Positions 43,255-56,522 are shown, counted from the stretch's first letter. The stretch: 64,000 nt of DNA from Melastoma dodecandrum (GCA_029817715.1 JARUPY010000396.1:2108001-2172000), one strand, 5' to 3'. Numbers and translations: made by a program. The notes: generated from the letters alone by a model not told the origin.

Positions 43255-43535
43255 GAACCTCAGGACAGGGGGAACGCTGTCACCTCAGGACAAGAGGAAG
43301 GTTGTCACCTCAGGACAGGGGGAACGCTGTCACCTCAGGACAAGAGGAAGGTTGTCACCTCAGGACAGGAGGAAGGCTGTCACCCCAGAACAGAGGGAAC
43401 GCTGTTCAACCTCAGGACAGGAGGAAGGCTGTCACCTCAGGACAGGAGGAAGGCTGTCACCCTAGGACAGAGGGCACGCTGTTCATCCTAGGACAAAGGA
43501 TACGTTGTCCACCCTAAGACAAAGGGAACGTTGTC
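43255..43535 (+). repeat. Minisatellite 1 in the solo LTR (about 25 bp unit)
   Basis: About ten units of the form 'cctcaggacagggggaacgc' + 'tgtca', alternating 'gggggaacgctgtca' and 'gaggaaggttgtca' versions, decaying rightward. It is read as repeated protein in all frames, which is why overlapping ORFs appear. Confidence 0.9.
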
Positions 43536-43644
43536 TACTTGCGTAGGGTTCGCTACGTACTCGCGTGGGGTACGCCACGAAGTCGTTATCCTTGAGGGAT
43601 TGCGCACTTGCTACCTTGTTAGTCACGTTAACACGTGCAACCTC

Positions 43645-44300
43645 CTGTAGAGCAGAACCTTCAGGTCTGAATCTACTTTAGTGCAGAACCTTACGGTCTG
43701 TACAACTCTCTGTAGTACAGAATCCTACGGGTCTGTGCATACATTTTCCTTGTCACTTTTGCTACAGAACCTCACGGTCTGTTCAGTAGAAGGTCGACTA
43801 CCCTTGGTACAGAATCTTTCAGATCTGTGCTTTTCAATTAAGTCATTTCCTATACAGAACCTTCTGTTGTGGATTGACATACTCGGTACAGAACCTTACG
43901 GTCTGTGCTATACCTTCTGTGATACAGAATCCTTGGATCTGTGCTATAGAAGGTTAACATATTCGACACAGAACCCTCTGTGTTGTGCCTACCTTCTTCG
44001 ACACAGAACCCTCTGTGTTGTGCCTACCTTCTTCGACACAGAACCCTCTGTGTTGTGCCTACCTTCTTCGACACAGAACCCTCTGGTCTGTGTTGTGCCT
44101 AAGTCTCTTCGACACAGAACCCTCTGGTCTGTGTTGTGCCTTACCCTCTACGATACAGAACCTTGTGGTCTGTATTGAGCCTAAGTTACTATAGTACAGA
44201 ACCTTCAGGTTTGTGCTACATAACGAGCCTCTACGGCACAGAACCTTCTGGTCTGTGTTCTGCCACTCAAGCCTCTATTGAACAGAACCTTTGGATCTGA
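43645..44300 (+). repeat. Minisatellite 2 in the solo LTR ('acagaacc...gtctg')
   Basis: More than a dozen spaced copies of 'acagaacct(t/c)...ggtctgtg' with variable spacers. The 36-bp version 'ttcgacacagaaccctctg' + 'tgttgtgcctacc' is repeated nearly exactly at 43,952-44,090. Confidence 0.88.
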
Positions 44301-44587
44301 TTTCAGTTGCAATCATTTGTGTAATTTGTACAGAGATACATTTGAGTGGAAACCATCCAGTATTTTGGGTGAAGAGTGGACGTAAGCAATTTGCTGAACC
44401 ACTATAAAAATCCTTGTGTCCATTAAACAAATTTGCGTACACAATCAAACGTTCTGTCTTACAGAAACTTACAGGCTCTGTTTAACAGAAGCTTTTCATT
44501 CCGCTGCGGGGTAAAACGAAAAAGGGTTAAAATCCAATTTTGGATATTACAACTAATTCACCCCCCCCCTCTTAGTGTAACATTGTT

Positions 44588-45280
44588 TTACGTCAGCCGG
44601 CCGCTTTTACATGTTTTGCTATCCGGAAAACACGCAAGAGAAATTCTTGCGTCCATATAGACGGCCCGTGGAGTTTGGTCATCAAATGAATTTTATCAAT
44701 CTAATTGTGCCCGACCGAACGGGGACTCGTCCAAGGGCCGCAATCGACCGGATGAAGCTAAACAACTAATTCCTCAACAGTTTGCCGCTCAGTCATGAGG
44801 TCAGAAAACAGAAACACTGAATTCACAATGTTCCCGCCAACATTCGACGTACCTGCTTGGACAAGATAAGAAGACATTGCCAAAACGAATCCCTACCGAA
44901 CTTCCCAAATCAACATTCCACCGGGCTTCCAACCCTAGATGCAAATATTCATCCGCATATACATATGTTGTCGTCGTTTGTTTCTGCTTTATAACACGCA
45001 CCATGTAAGAAAAGCATACGCCCCAGACAGAGCAAATTCAAGTCATTTTAGGGGATAACGGAAAACATAACTTTTATCAAAACCAACTTAGCACCCACCA
45101 GAAGTTCTTTTACAAGACAACTGTAGCTATAGAAAAAATAACAACTAATAAAAAATGTTATACCAAATGTACCTGGAAATGGCGCTTGCCATGATGAAGG
45201 TTGTTCCTTCCTGGATACAAGATACGAGACATGCAAACATGACATCAACATGCTCTATACACGACTACTTAGTAGTCCTA
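44588..45280. other. Intergenic, no gene recognised
   Basis: Spacer between the solo LTR and the Sirevirus-like element. No conserved frame. Confidence 0.4.
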
Positions 45281-46625
45281 CTATTACCATCGGTTTTGAT
45301 AATGAACTTAAGCAATGTGTTATTTGTGATCGGCAATGTTGCTTTATAAATTGTATACTTATTTTTAGTGATGAACTTGAGCAAAGTGTTGTTGATTCAT
45401 ATCTAGCGTGCGCAGTATGTTACTACATACAGCAGGCTACTATTATCCTATTACGCTTGTCCACTAAATATATAGAAATTAATATTTCTTATTTATGTTA
45501 TATTTTAAATTAATTTAGAATATATTTCGATATGTCTAAATACATTGAATTGCATTTGGAAAATTCAAATCATCTGTTTAGGCAACTTAAAATTATAATA
45601 TCATATTTCAAAGTTAATATTTGTAAACAAAATATTTTATGAAAGCGTTCTGTTCTTCTGCAGTAATGTTACGCTGCCAAGAGACAAATTATCAAATCAA
45701 TAATCTTGATTATGATTTGATTTTAATAATTGATGTGATAAGAATATCATTAGGTCAAGTAGTTTATAAAAAATAAAAATAAATAATTTCATTCGAATGA
45801 GACTCAAGGGAAGTTACTGTATAAGGACTTTCCTTCTCGGACGCAGCGACCGTTGAGCAAGCATCTGCTCAAAACTGTTTCTAATTTTGGAAACAAATCA
45901 AGGGTAAGTTACGGAGTTTGTGCAGTTAGACACACACTTGCAGGTGCGCGTCAGAAGTATCTTGCCTGCAGGGTAGAGCAAGAGTTGGGAACGTCGTCAA
46001 AGTGGAAAGATGTCCTTCTGAGTACAGGGTGTTGTGCAGAAGTCTCGATCTCCTGATTCAGAGGGACGGTAAAACAGGTTACGTGGGAGCCGTCGGAGTT
46101 GAAAATTCTACCCTAGGCACTAGGTGGGCGGTGTAGTGAATCACGGTTGTAGTAACCGTGCATGTTCGAACTGTGTGTAGGACGGATACCCTAACTTTGT
46201 TGTGTGAGAAGTCAGGTTTCGCTATGTGAGGAACCAACCCCTTCCTTTTTATTTTATGTCGATTGTCAGAAGAGGATCTCTTATCTTGTTTAAGGATTCT
46301 AAATCTTTTTGTGTGAGAAACTAAAAAAGTCTAGTGCAAGGACATTTTGCACCTATTAGATTATAAGTGGAATCACCTCGTTGGTGGAAAGTAGACGTAA
46401 GTCGATTAAGATCGAACCACTATAAACTATTATGTATATTACGATCGCGCGCACACTCGTACGAAAACTTATTCGACCAAATCGTAATGCTTACAGTGAG
46501 TAGATCGCATCATCTGAGAAACGCTTTGATGTGATGTAGTACGCTTCCGCTTACACTAAGAAAGGGCGAAAAAGTGACAATCACTAATTCACGCCCCCTT
46601 CTTAGTGCACCTAAATAATCTAACA
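45281..46625 (+). repeat. 5' LTR of element I
   Basis: It aligns with the LTR starting at 50,077 (tgttaaccttgg... against ctattaccatcgg...). It ends '...cttagtgcacctaaataatctaaca' directly before the PBS. The last 700 bp are shared with 55,500-56,522, including 'gtcaggtt(t)c(g)ctgtgtgaggaacc' and the cttagtg end. Confidence 0.75.
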
Positions 46626-46641
46626 ATTGATATCAGAGCAA
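46626..46641 (+). other. Primer-binding site of element I
   Basis: 'attgatatcagagcaa' follows the LTR end 'taaca', one or two changes from TTGGTATCAGAGCA. Confidence 0.7.
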
Positions 46642-47040
46642 GTTTGCTATAACGCTTTCTGTGTGATTGTTGTTACAGATATCTGTTGCTAGACCTAACG
46701 GTCATAACAACGTGTTGCTAGATTTACATGTAGCATAGGAAGGTGCTGCTGAGTTATAAGGACTCATAACTGGGCAAAAAAAGTCTATGCTTTTGACCGA
46801 TGGTCATTCGACCGAATGCCCCCAGCTCTTTGCAGGACAACACTTCTCATATTGAAAAATGATAATGGAGTTGTTCATAGGAGCAAAAGAAGTCAATTGC
46901 CTATAAATTATAATGGAAGGAGATCTCATGGTTCTTTCATCTAATCCCAACGACTCTTGACATGAATTTGAAAGAAAGAGAATTATCTGGCTCAACACTA
47001 AAGCAAGGCACTACTTAGTGTGCGCTTACTGAAAATTAAT

Positions 47041-48130
47041 TTAATCGCGTCTCTACTTGTACGACTGTGAAAGACTATGATAGAACCGAACATGTCAAGG
47101 AATCCAAAGTGAATGCATTAGTAACTCAATACAAAGCATTCAAGATTAAAAAGGATAAGTCGATAAATCAAATGTTTGATAGACTCACTCGACTAGCTTA
47201 AGGCTTCAATAGTTGATTGGTTATCTTGTCGCTTACGAGAATGAGAACAAGTTTGCTGAAGAAAAGAAGTCCAATGTTGATGCATTTAAAAGGAATGTTG
47301 AAACCTCCGATGAATCTGAGGACGAGTCTTTATCTGATTCAGAGGATGAAATCTTCTTAATGACAAGGAAATTCAAAAAGTATCTTCGTAAAAACTATTA
47401 CAAGGGAAAGCTAAATGCTAAAAAGCAAAACACAAAACCATATTAAAGTAAAGATGGTGTGTGCTTTGAGTGTAACAAACCTAGTCAAATGCGAGCAGAC
47501 TGTTCGCTATTAAATGAGAAGGGTAAAACGCTATGTTGGCATCTTGGAAAATAGTGATGAGGAATCAGATCAGAATGACGAACAACAAATATCCGCTATA
47601 TGGTGCAACCTGATGCTGAAACTGAGAAGGCAAATGCTTTCTCTCTCTCCGATCTATCTACCAATGATATTGAGAATCTTTTCACAAAACTCTTTGACAA
47701 ACTTGAGTCATTGACCGCAAACAATAAAGATATCAAGAAGGAGAATAAACTCTTGAGTGCTAAGAACGCTTCTCTTAAGGAAGAGTTATCTGTAAAGACT
47801 AAGGAAGCGGTAAAGAAACTTTCTCAATCTAAGTAAAAAATTGAGAAACTACAGCAGCAACTCAGTTCTATGCATAACAAAACTGGATTATGTGTGCATG
47901 AGATGCACAAATCTGGAAATGACAAATATTCACATCATGGGAAATGCATTCCTCATGTTGAGAATGACGATTCTGATTATATTATCCAAAAGCTACGGAG
48001 GCTTTGCAATTATTGTAGAAAGCCAGGTCATTTTTTAAAAAATTTCTATATCAGACGAAATGATATGCATGGCATTACTTCTAAAGTTGATAGTTCTATT
48101 GTTAAATGGAACCAGCAACTAACTTAATTT
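47041..48130 (+). pseudogene. Gag of element I
   Basis: Pieces in three frames: capsid part VNALVTQYKAFKIKKDKSINQMFDRL (about 47,110-47,200), a Glu/Asp/Ser-rich linker (ETSDESEDESLSDSEDE), a zinc knuckle CFECNKPSQMRADC at about 47,463-47,505 where Gln replaces the ligand His, and a coiled coil (DIENLFTKLFDKLESLTANN, 47,600-47,836). A second Cys-rich piece CNYCRKPGHFLKNF lies near 48,005-48,046. Frameshifts and stops separate the pieces. Confidence 0.8.
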
Positions 48131-50071
48131 TTTAAGTTAGTTACTTACTTCATTGGAGAACGCAAGAAAAACATCTATATCATTTCATTTAAGAATATCT
48201 CCACTAGAGAAAATTGTCTCATGTCCATTAAAGGCGAGGCTACTCTATGGGATAGAAGGTTGGGACATGCAAACTACGGGTTGCTGTCTAAACTAGCTAA
48301 AAAGGAGCTCATTAAAGGCTTACCGAAAAGAAAGTTTGACACGGACAAGGTTTATAAAGCTAGTCCACGAAGGATAAGAACAGATCATGGTACCAAATTT
48401 GTGAACTATGACGTTGCTTCATTCTGTGAAGAATATGACTCCAAACACTCCACGACAAAACGGAGTTGTAGAGCAAATGGATAGAACCTTGTTGGACATA
48501 GCGAGAAGCATGTTGTTGAAAAGTGAGGTTGCTAAAAATCTTTGGGCTGAAGCTGTTAGCACAGGTTGCTACATCTCAAACTGTGTCCATTGAGGTACTT
48601 CTTATGTAAAATGTATTATGAATTATATAAAGGCAGAAAACGTAATATTTCATACTTCCATCCATTTGAAAGTAAGTGTTATATCTTGAGAACCATAAAA
48701 GATGGTGTCGAAAAATTTGATGCTCGATCTGATTAGGGCATATGCTAAGGATATTCTCTCACGAGCAAGGCATATAAAGTCTTTAATAAAAGGACTCTAA
48801 TAATTGAAGAGAATATCAACGTTAAAGTTGGTGATTCTACGATACAGGATAAAGATATTGTGGAAGTAGCAGCACAATCCTCAACTATAGTATCAAATGA
48901 AAAGACACAGCAAATGATTGCTAAAAATAATCAAAATGGAAACTCTGTAACAAAGGTACAACAAGTTCTTGCTGAACTAACAGAAAATATTTCTGATGAT
49001 TTTCAGGATGTAAAAATAGAAGATCGAGTTCCCCCTCTATACAAGAAAAGACATCCTATTAATCAAGTGAAATGACTGTTACATGTAGGAGAGTGAACCC
49101 GTAATATAGTTAATCTATATTGTAAATACTCTGCTTTTATCTCTCAAAAGGAACCTCAATGTGTTGATGATGCGCTTGATGAATCAAACAGGATCCTTGC
49201 AATGCAAGAGGAACTAAATCAGTTTGAGAGAAACAATGTTTGGCATCTAGTACCCAAGCCAAATGATCGTTCCATTATAGGAACAAAATGGATATTTCGT
49301 AATAAACTGGATGAATCTAGAAATGTTTTGAGAAATAAAGCCAGAATTGTAGCAAAATATTACTCTCAAGAAGAGGGTATTAACTATGATGAGATGTTCG
49401 CTCTTGTTGCACGTCTTGAAGCAATATGTCTACTTCTAGCGTATGCTTGCTATAATATAACTTCAAGCTATTTCAAATGGATGAGAAAATCACATTCCTC
49501 AATGGTGAACTGAAGGAGGAAGTGTTTGTTGAACAACCTCCAGGATTCACCGATCTAAAATTTCGTAATCATGTCTACAAGCTATCTAAAGCTTTGTACG
49601 GACTTAAGTAAACTCTGAGAGCATGGTACGAAAAGCTTAGTTCCTTTCTTATAGCGAAAGGATATAGGCATGGAAAAATATATACAACTTTGTTTCTTAA
49701 GAAACAGGACGATGAACTTCGAATCGCCCAAATATACGTGGCCGACATCATCTTTGGTTCAACAAATGAACTACTATGCACTGAATTTTCTAATTTAATG
49801 AAAGGAGAATTTAAAAGGAGTCTTATGGAAGAGTTCACATTCTTCCTTGGACTTCAAATTAAACAAACTGTACATGGAATTTTTATTCATCAAGAAAAGT
49901 ACAACAAGTAGTTGCTCCAGAAGCTTTGTCTTGAGGATGCTAAAGTTTTGTGTACTCCTATTGGTATTAATACCAAAATTAATAAATTTGAAAGTGCCAA
50001 GGAGATTGATTCTCATTTATACAGAACCATGACGGGGTTTTTGCTCTTTACGATCTAATATCATGTTTAGC
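48131..50071 (+). pseudogene. Pol of element I, 5' part
   Basis: GAG-pre-integrase LWDRRLGHANYGLLSKLAKKE (48,245-48,310) runs by an internal deletion straight into the later integrase core (RTDHGTKF, 48,378), so the first catalytic Asp region is gone. Then come the VVEQMDRTL block, RT ([21 protein letters not shown], 49,202-49,513), ALYGLK followed by a stop, a damaged YVADIIFGS in place of YVDDI (49,736), and FFLGLQIKQT. It ends where element II is inserted at 50,077. Confidence 0.85.
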
Positions 50072-51159
50072 ATATGTGTTAACCTTGGTTTTGATGATGA
50101 GCTTGAGAAGCTATGTTATAAAATCATAGCATTGTGTTGCTATGCTGTAACACTTTGCTTGTCTTTGATGATAAGCTTGAGGAATGAGATGTTGTGTCAA
50201 AGTAAGGTGACGCTGCCCTTTTGTAAACGTGAAAATTATTAATTTTTCAGAATAACTATTGAAATTAATTGGCATTTCAAATAGTCCAGATTAATTCAAT
50301 GTTTAATCATTATCTGGATATTCTAATTTAATTTATAATATATTTCACCATACTTATGATTATAAAGCCTCTAATTATGGAAGTTAATCAAATTCCTTTT
50401 GATTAATTTCATTTATAAGAGGAAAGCTTATCTTCAGTAATTTGCTTTAGCAAAGTCTTGCTCAGCCACAGCTACTGTGAGCAGTATGTTGCCACGTGAC
50501 AATACGACGTTACAGTAATAATACGCTTACTTAATGTATACATGAAAATAAATATTTCATAATTACATTATATTTTGATTTTATTGAGAATATATGTGTG
50601 ATTGTCAAAATACGTTGAATATGATTTAAATATCCTCAATTCATATATTTAGGCAACTCAATATTATGGGATTAGCTTTCCAAGTTTATATTTGGACACA
50701 AAATATTTTGTTCTGATTCTCTCCAGCAAAGCTACATTGTACAAAGTTAAATTAACAAATCAAATTTTTTTGATTATAATTTAATATTATAAATCAATCT
50801 GATAAGATTATTATCTTATAAGATTGGGAAACAATTAATTTGTGTTCGGGTAAAACAATTTATGTGAGGGAAGTCACCGTTGGGAACTTACCTTCTATGA
50901 TACAACAACCATTGAGCAGACCGTTGCTCAGAATATGTTCGCAACTTTTTGAAACAAATCACGAATATTGTCCCAACGTATCTGGACATCTTCTACGTCT
51001 CCTTCTCCATTATAGTTAGACTAGGTTGACAAATCTGATTACCTTTGTGCGTCTGAGTGGTCTGAGTGGTTGTCCAAAGCCTGAGTAATCTGAGTGATGC
51101 CTTGAGGATCGGCGGAGAATGAAAGGTGCGAAGTAATCGCCTGGTTTTCCACTCTGGTT

Positions 51160-54136
51160 TTCCAGGATGGTGGTGCTGGTGACAATGGAAAAGGGATGGT
51201 CAAAGGAACAAGAACCATTTGTTATTTTAACTCCCTAACCATTGAAGGAGTTCTTTATGTTAAAGGCCTCCAACACAACTTGATTAGTATTAATCAACTG
51301 TGTGATAAAGGTTACCGTATTTCTTTCGATGAAAGAACATGTAACGTTTCACGGGATGGTATTACTTGCTTCATTGGAGAACGCAAGAAAAACATCTATA
51401 TCCTGTCATTTAATAATATCTCCGATGCAGAAAGTTGTCCCTTGTCCGTTAAGGATGAGGCTACTCTATGGCATCGAAGGTTGGGACATGCAAACTGTAA
51501 CTTACAGTCCAAACTTGCCAGAAAAAATGTTATTAAGGGATTACCCAAAATCAAGTTTGATAATGAAAAGTTTTGCAAAGCTTGTTCTATTGACAAACAA
51601 ACAAAGGTATCCTTTAAAAGCATAAAAATATGGTTTTAGCAAGGAATCGCTTGAATTCCTTCATATTAATTTATTTGGTCCAACAAAGACTCAAAGTCTT
51701 GGAGGTAAACGTTATGGACTAGTTGTGGTAGATGACTTTTCCAGATTCACTTGGGTTAAATTCTTAGCTCACAAAAGTGATGCGTTTACAACTTTTGAAA
51801 CTTTCGTAAAACAGCCTCAAAATGAGAAAGGCGTTTCTCTACGAAGCATAAGAACAAATTATGGTACCGAATTTGAGAACCATGAATTAACTTCATTTTG
51901 TGAAGAATATGGTATTAACCATAATTTCTCAGCTCCATACACTCCACAGCAAAACAGAGTTGTAGAGCGAAAGAATAGAACTTTACAGGACACGACGAGA
52001 ACTATGTTGTTGGAAAGTGAGGTTGCTAAAAATCTTTGGGCTGAAGCTGTAAGCATAACATGCTATATCTCAAATCGAATTCATTTGAGGTACTCCTTAG
52101 GTAAAACGTCTTATGAGTTATATAAATTCAGAAAGCCTAATATTTCGTACTTCCATCCATTTGGAAGTAAATGTTATATCTTGAGACCCATAAAAGATGG
52201 TATCGAAAAATTTGATGCTCGATCTAATGAGGGCATATTCTTAGGATATTCTCTCACGAGCAAGACATATAGAGTCTTCAATAAAATAACTCTAATAGTT
52301 TAAGAGTCCATCAATGTTAAAGTTAATGATTCTCCGACACAGGTATGAAGATACTGTGGAAGCAGCAACGCAATACTCAACTACAGAATCAAATCAAAAG
52401 TCTTAACAAATAATTGTTGAAAGTAATCCGAATGGAAACTCTGTAACAAATGTACAACAAGTTCCTGCTGCATCTTGAAAATAATACTGATGATATTCAA
52501 GATGTACAAATAGAGGATCGTGTTACCTCTTTATGTAAGAAAAGACATCCTATTGGTCAATTAATAGGATCATTGCAAACAAGAGTACAAACCCGTCATA
52601 CAGCATGTCTATACTGCGAACACTCCGCCTTTATCTCTCAAAAGGAACCTCAAGGCATTGATGATGTGCTCGATGATCCAAACTGGATCCTTGCAATGCA
52701 AGAGGAACTAAACCACTTTGAGAGAAACAAAGTTTGGCATCTAGTACCCAGACCAAATGATCGTTCCATTATTGGAACAAAATGGGTATTTCGTAATAAA
52801 CTTGATGAGTCTGAAAATGTTTTAAGGAACAAAGCCAGACTTGTAGCAAAAAGTTACTCTCAAGATGAGGGTATTGATTATGATGAGACGTTCGCTCCTC
52901 TGGCGCGTCTTGAAGCAATACACTTACTTCTAGCATATGCTTGCTATAATAACTTCAAGCTATTTCAAATGGATGTGAAAAGCACATTCCTCATTTGTGA
53001 CCTAAAAGAGGAAGTTTATGTTGAACAACCTCCTGGATTCACCGATACAAAATTTCGTAATCATGTCTACAAGCTATCTAAAGCTTTGTACGGACTTAAG
53101 CAAGCTCCGAGAGAATGGTACGAGAACCTTACTTCTTTTCTTATAGCAAAGGGATATAGGCGTGGAAAAGTCGGTACAACCTTATTTCTTAAGAAACATG
53201 ATCCTGATCTTTTAACCGCTTAAATATATGTGGACGACATTATATTTAGTTCAACTAATAAACAACTATACACTGAATTCTCTAACTTTATGAAGGAGAA
53301 TTTGAAACGAGTCTCATGGGAGAACTTGCTTTCTTCCTTGGACTCCAAATTAAGCAAACTATAGATGGAATTTTTATCCATCAAGAAAAGTACAGCAAAC
53401 AGCTGCTCAAGAAATTTGATCTTGAGAATGTTAAGCCTTTGTCAACTCCTATTGGTAGTAATACCAAAATTGATAAAGATGAAAGTGGAAAGGAAATTGA
53501 TTCCAAAATTGATAAAGAAGCATGATATTACTCTATCTTACTGCTTCAATACCCGATATCATGTTTATCGTATGCTTATGCGCTAGATATCAGTTTGCTC
53601 CAAAAGAATCACACCTAGCTGCAGGCAAGCGGATCTTTCGATACCTCGCAGAAACTATTAGCTTAGGCCTTTGGTATCCTGGAGGATCGTTGTTGGATCC
53701 TGTAGTAAATTCAGACGCAGTTTATGCTGGATGTCGTATTGATAGAAAAAGTACATCCGATACTTGTCAACTACTAGGAAATATATTAATCTTCTGGTTC
53801 TCTAAAAAGCAGACATCAGTCGCTTTATCCACAACTGAGGCCGAATATGTGCCAGCAGCCAGTGGTTGTGCTCAGTTACTATGGATGCGACAACAACTTG
53901 AAGATTATGATCTTCATTTCAATAATATTCCAACAATGTGTGATAACACTAGTGCAATCAATCTATCTCGAAATCATGTCTATCACTCGAGATCTAAGCA
54001 TATCAAGTTGAGACATCATTTCTTGCGAGATCATGTACAAAGTGGGAGAATTGATATTCAGTATGTAAATACTGAGCAACAGCTTGCTGATATTCTAACT
54101 AAACCTCTTGACAAAGAAAGGTTTGAATATCTGTGA
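51160..54136 (+). pseudogene. Pol of element II (PR tail, INT, RT, RNase H)
   Basis: GAG-pre-integrase (ATLWHRRLGHANCNLQSKLA, 51,196-51,639), integrase core (51,640-52,303), RT (52,450-53,223; [24 protein letters not shown]), a stop just before IYVDDIIFSS at 53,221, and RNase H to 54,136 (VNSDAVYAGCRIDRKSTSDT, STTEAEYVPAASG, LADILTKPLDKERFEYL). In the integrase, HINLFG and RTNYGTEF show Asn where the first two catalytic Asp belong (GAT to AAT in both), while the Glu in VVERKNR is kept. Confidence 0.88.
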
Positions 54137-54583
54137 AATGAATTGGGGATATGTAATCCCAATTACTAGCGCGGTAAAGCAGCATATGTGGAGGAATCCA
54201 AGCGTACTAAATGCAAGGTGGTTGCTCCTACACCTGAGGTTTCGTCTCCTTCTAAACTACAAAAGTTCTCATTAAGGAACTTACTTTAACCAGGTGTTTC
54301 ATTTTGGAAAGGATGGAAAACTTCGTTGGAAAGCTTGGGAAATTGGAGGTGATGATCCAGACTTTGATTGACAGCGATGTTGATGATGCTGATGAGGATT
54401 GAGTTGAACTCTCTTAATTATGCACTTTAAGTGTTAACATATTTTAGTTGCACCATTAATAAAATTCTCTTGTTATGTCTTTCAGTTCTTCTTTATATGA
54501 CAAAAAGGGGGAGAAGATAAGTTGAGGGGGAGCTCTAGCTCTCTAAATAAAGTAGGCAAATTGGTGTTTACTCTAAGGGGGAG

Positions 54584-56522
54584 TTGAATATAATTTAAAA
54601 TATATTTTACCATAATTATGGTTATAAAGCCTCTAGTTACGGAAGTTAATCAAAAATCCATTAGATTAAATTCATTCATAAGAAGAAAGCTTATCTATAG
54701 TAATCTGCTTGAGCAAAGTGTTGCTGAGCCACAACTAGCGTGAGCAGTATGTTGCTTTCTGACTGTACGATGTTATTGTAATGATATACTTAATGAATAC
54801 ATGGAAATAAATATTTTCTAATTACATTATATTTTGATTTTATTCAAAATATATGTCTGATTGTCTAAATAAGTTGAATATGATTTAAATATCCTCAATT
54901 CATATATATAGGCAACTCAATATTATGGGATTAGCTTTCCAAGTTTATATTTGGAAACAAAATATTTTGTTCTGATTGTCTCCAACAAAGCTACGCTGTA
55001 CAAAGTTAAAACATCAAATCAAATTGTTTTGATTATAATTTAACATTCTAAATCAATCTGATAATATATTATCTTATAAGATTTGGAAACATTTAATTTG
55101 TTTTCGGGTGAAACAATTTATACGAAGATTGTCTCAACGTAACTGGACATTTATGCGTCTCCTTCTCCATTATAATCAGACTAGGTCGACAGATCTGATT
55201 GCCTTTGTGCGTCTGAGTGGTCTGAGTGGTTGTCCAAAGCCTGAGTGATCTGAGTGAAGCTTTGAGGATCAGCGGAGAACGGAAGGTGCTAAGTGTTCGC
55301 CAGGTTCTTACCTCTTGCAATCTGCGTGTGGGAGTGTATAGGGCTGAGTGGGACTTTGATCGTCATGAGAGGGACTGAGTGTCATCGGTGCGTTCAACTA
55401 GCCGCTGGCAATTCGTTTGAGGGAAGCTAAGTAAATACCTGTTCTGAATTCAGTAACCAATTGCCAACCCATCGGCAAGAAGTTGCTCTTGTCGTGTCTC
55501 TTCGCAGGGAAGTCTCGAACCTACGGAGTTTGAGCAGTCAGACACGCACTTGCGGGTAGAGCAGGAGTTGGGAACGCCGCCGGTGTGGAAAGAGGTCCTC
55601 TCGAGCATAGGGGTGTTGTGCAGAAGCCTCGACCTCCTGAGGGATAGTTGAGCAGGTTGTGTGGAAGCTGCCGCAGTTGAAAATTCCACCCTATGCACTA
55701 GGTGTGCAGTGCAGTGAGTCACGGCTGTGGTAACCGTGCATGTCCGAACTGAGTGTAAGACGGATACCGCGACTTCGCAGTGTGAGAAGTCAGGTTCTGC
55801 TGTGTGAGGAACCAATCTTTGTTCTGTTCTAAGTGATTGGCTATGTGGTTGTCTCTTGAGTACCTACAGGCTCATCTTGAGAAGAGATAGAAACTGTGTG
55901 GAAATCCTCTGATGAGATATTAAGTATTGAAACATTCCTCTGCTGTAAAACAGAAACAGGCTGCTATCAGAGAAGTCGTTATTCACTGTAAGGAATCATT
56001 TCGTGAGGATTTATACTCTAACGCAATGTCGTCTTTGTGCTTTGATAGACCGGCTTATGCCTAAGCGACAACGAGCTGTGTGCAAATCCTTTGAGCAATC
56101 AACTGCTGAGTGTGAGCATCATTCTGCTGGAAAGGAGAAGACGCCTACTGTGTGAGGAGCTGATCGTTGCCCAGGAGTGATCTCTTATTGTAAATTATTC
56201 GAAATCTCACTTTATGAATAACCGAAAGCCTAGTGCAAGGGCTCTTTGCACCCATTATATTATATAGTGGAATCACCTCATTGGTGGAAAGTGGACGCAG
56301 GTCGATTAAGGCCGAACCATTATAAACTATTGTGTCCCTTACGATCGTGCAAACACTCGTACGAAAACCTACTCGATCAAATCGTAATAGTTACAGCGAA
56401 GTTAATCACATTCTGAAAAACGCTCTGCTGTGAAACAGTACGATTCCGCTTACACTCAGAAAGGGCGAAAAAGTTACAAACATTAATTCATCCCCTCTTA
56501 GTGTTCCTGAGCGATCCAACAG
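54584..56522 (+). repeat. 3' LTR of element II
   Basis: It aligns with the 5' LTR from about 50,325 on ('ttataaagcctcta'); the first about 250 bp of the LTR are missing here. It shares 'tgcgtctgagtggtctgagtgg' (55,208) with 51,046. It ends with the 'cttagtgttcctgagcgatccaaca' signature. Confidence 0.8.

Larger units (their letters stand above)
42263..44582 (+). mobile_element. Solo LTR, 2.3 kb, Sirevirus-like
   Basis: TG...CA ends (tgttggaaaagg ... gtgtaaca) with a 5-bp duplication 'ttgtt'. It ends with the 'aattcacccccccc...cttagtg' signature also seen at the ends of the copia LTRs at 46,600 and 56,490. No internal region, PBS or pol follows, so LTR-LTR recombination is inferred. A TATA-like 'gtataaaagg' at about 42,909 lies inside. 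The ORFs within 43,111-44,194 come from its minisatellites and are not genes. Confidence 0.85.
50077..56522 (+). mobile_element. Sirevirus-like Ty1/copia element II, nested in element I
   Basis: TG...CA ends (tgttaacc...gatccaaca) and flanks 'atatg' (50,072-50,076) and 'gtatg' (56,523-56,527) within the RNase H region of element I. The host reading 'SVCL...GYQSNPKES' is cut between them. The 5' LTR (50,077 to about 51,150) is fused by deletion to mid-pol, removing the PBS, gag and most of the protease. The 3' LTR runs 54,584-56,522, with PPT-like 'aaaaaggggg' at 54,502 and 'ctaagggggag' at 54,573. It has no gag, so it is a deletion derivative. Confidence 0.85.

Noticed and set aside
43255..43535. 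CRISPR-like array
   Set aside because: The repeats are contiguous and degenerate without unique spacers, in plant retrotransposon DNA.
43111..44194. Repetitive ORFs (QDRRKAVTSGQEEG-like and FDTEPSVLC-like) as repeat proteins
   Set aside because: All three frames are open over minisatellite DNA inside a solo LTR; there is no conserved start or domain.
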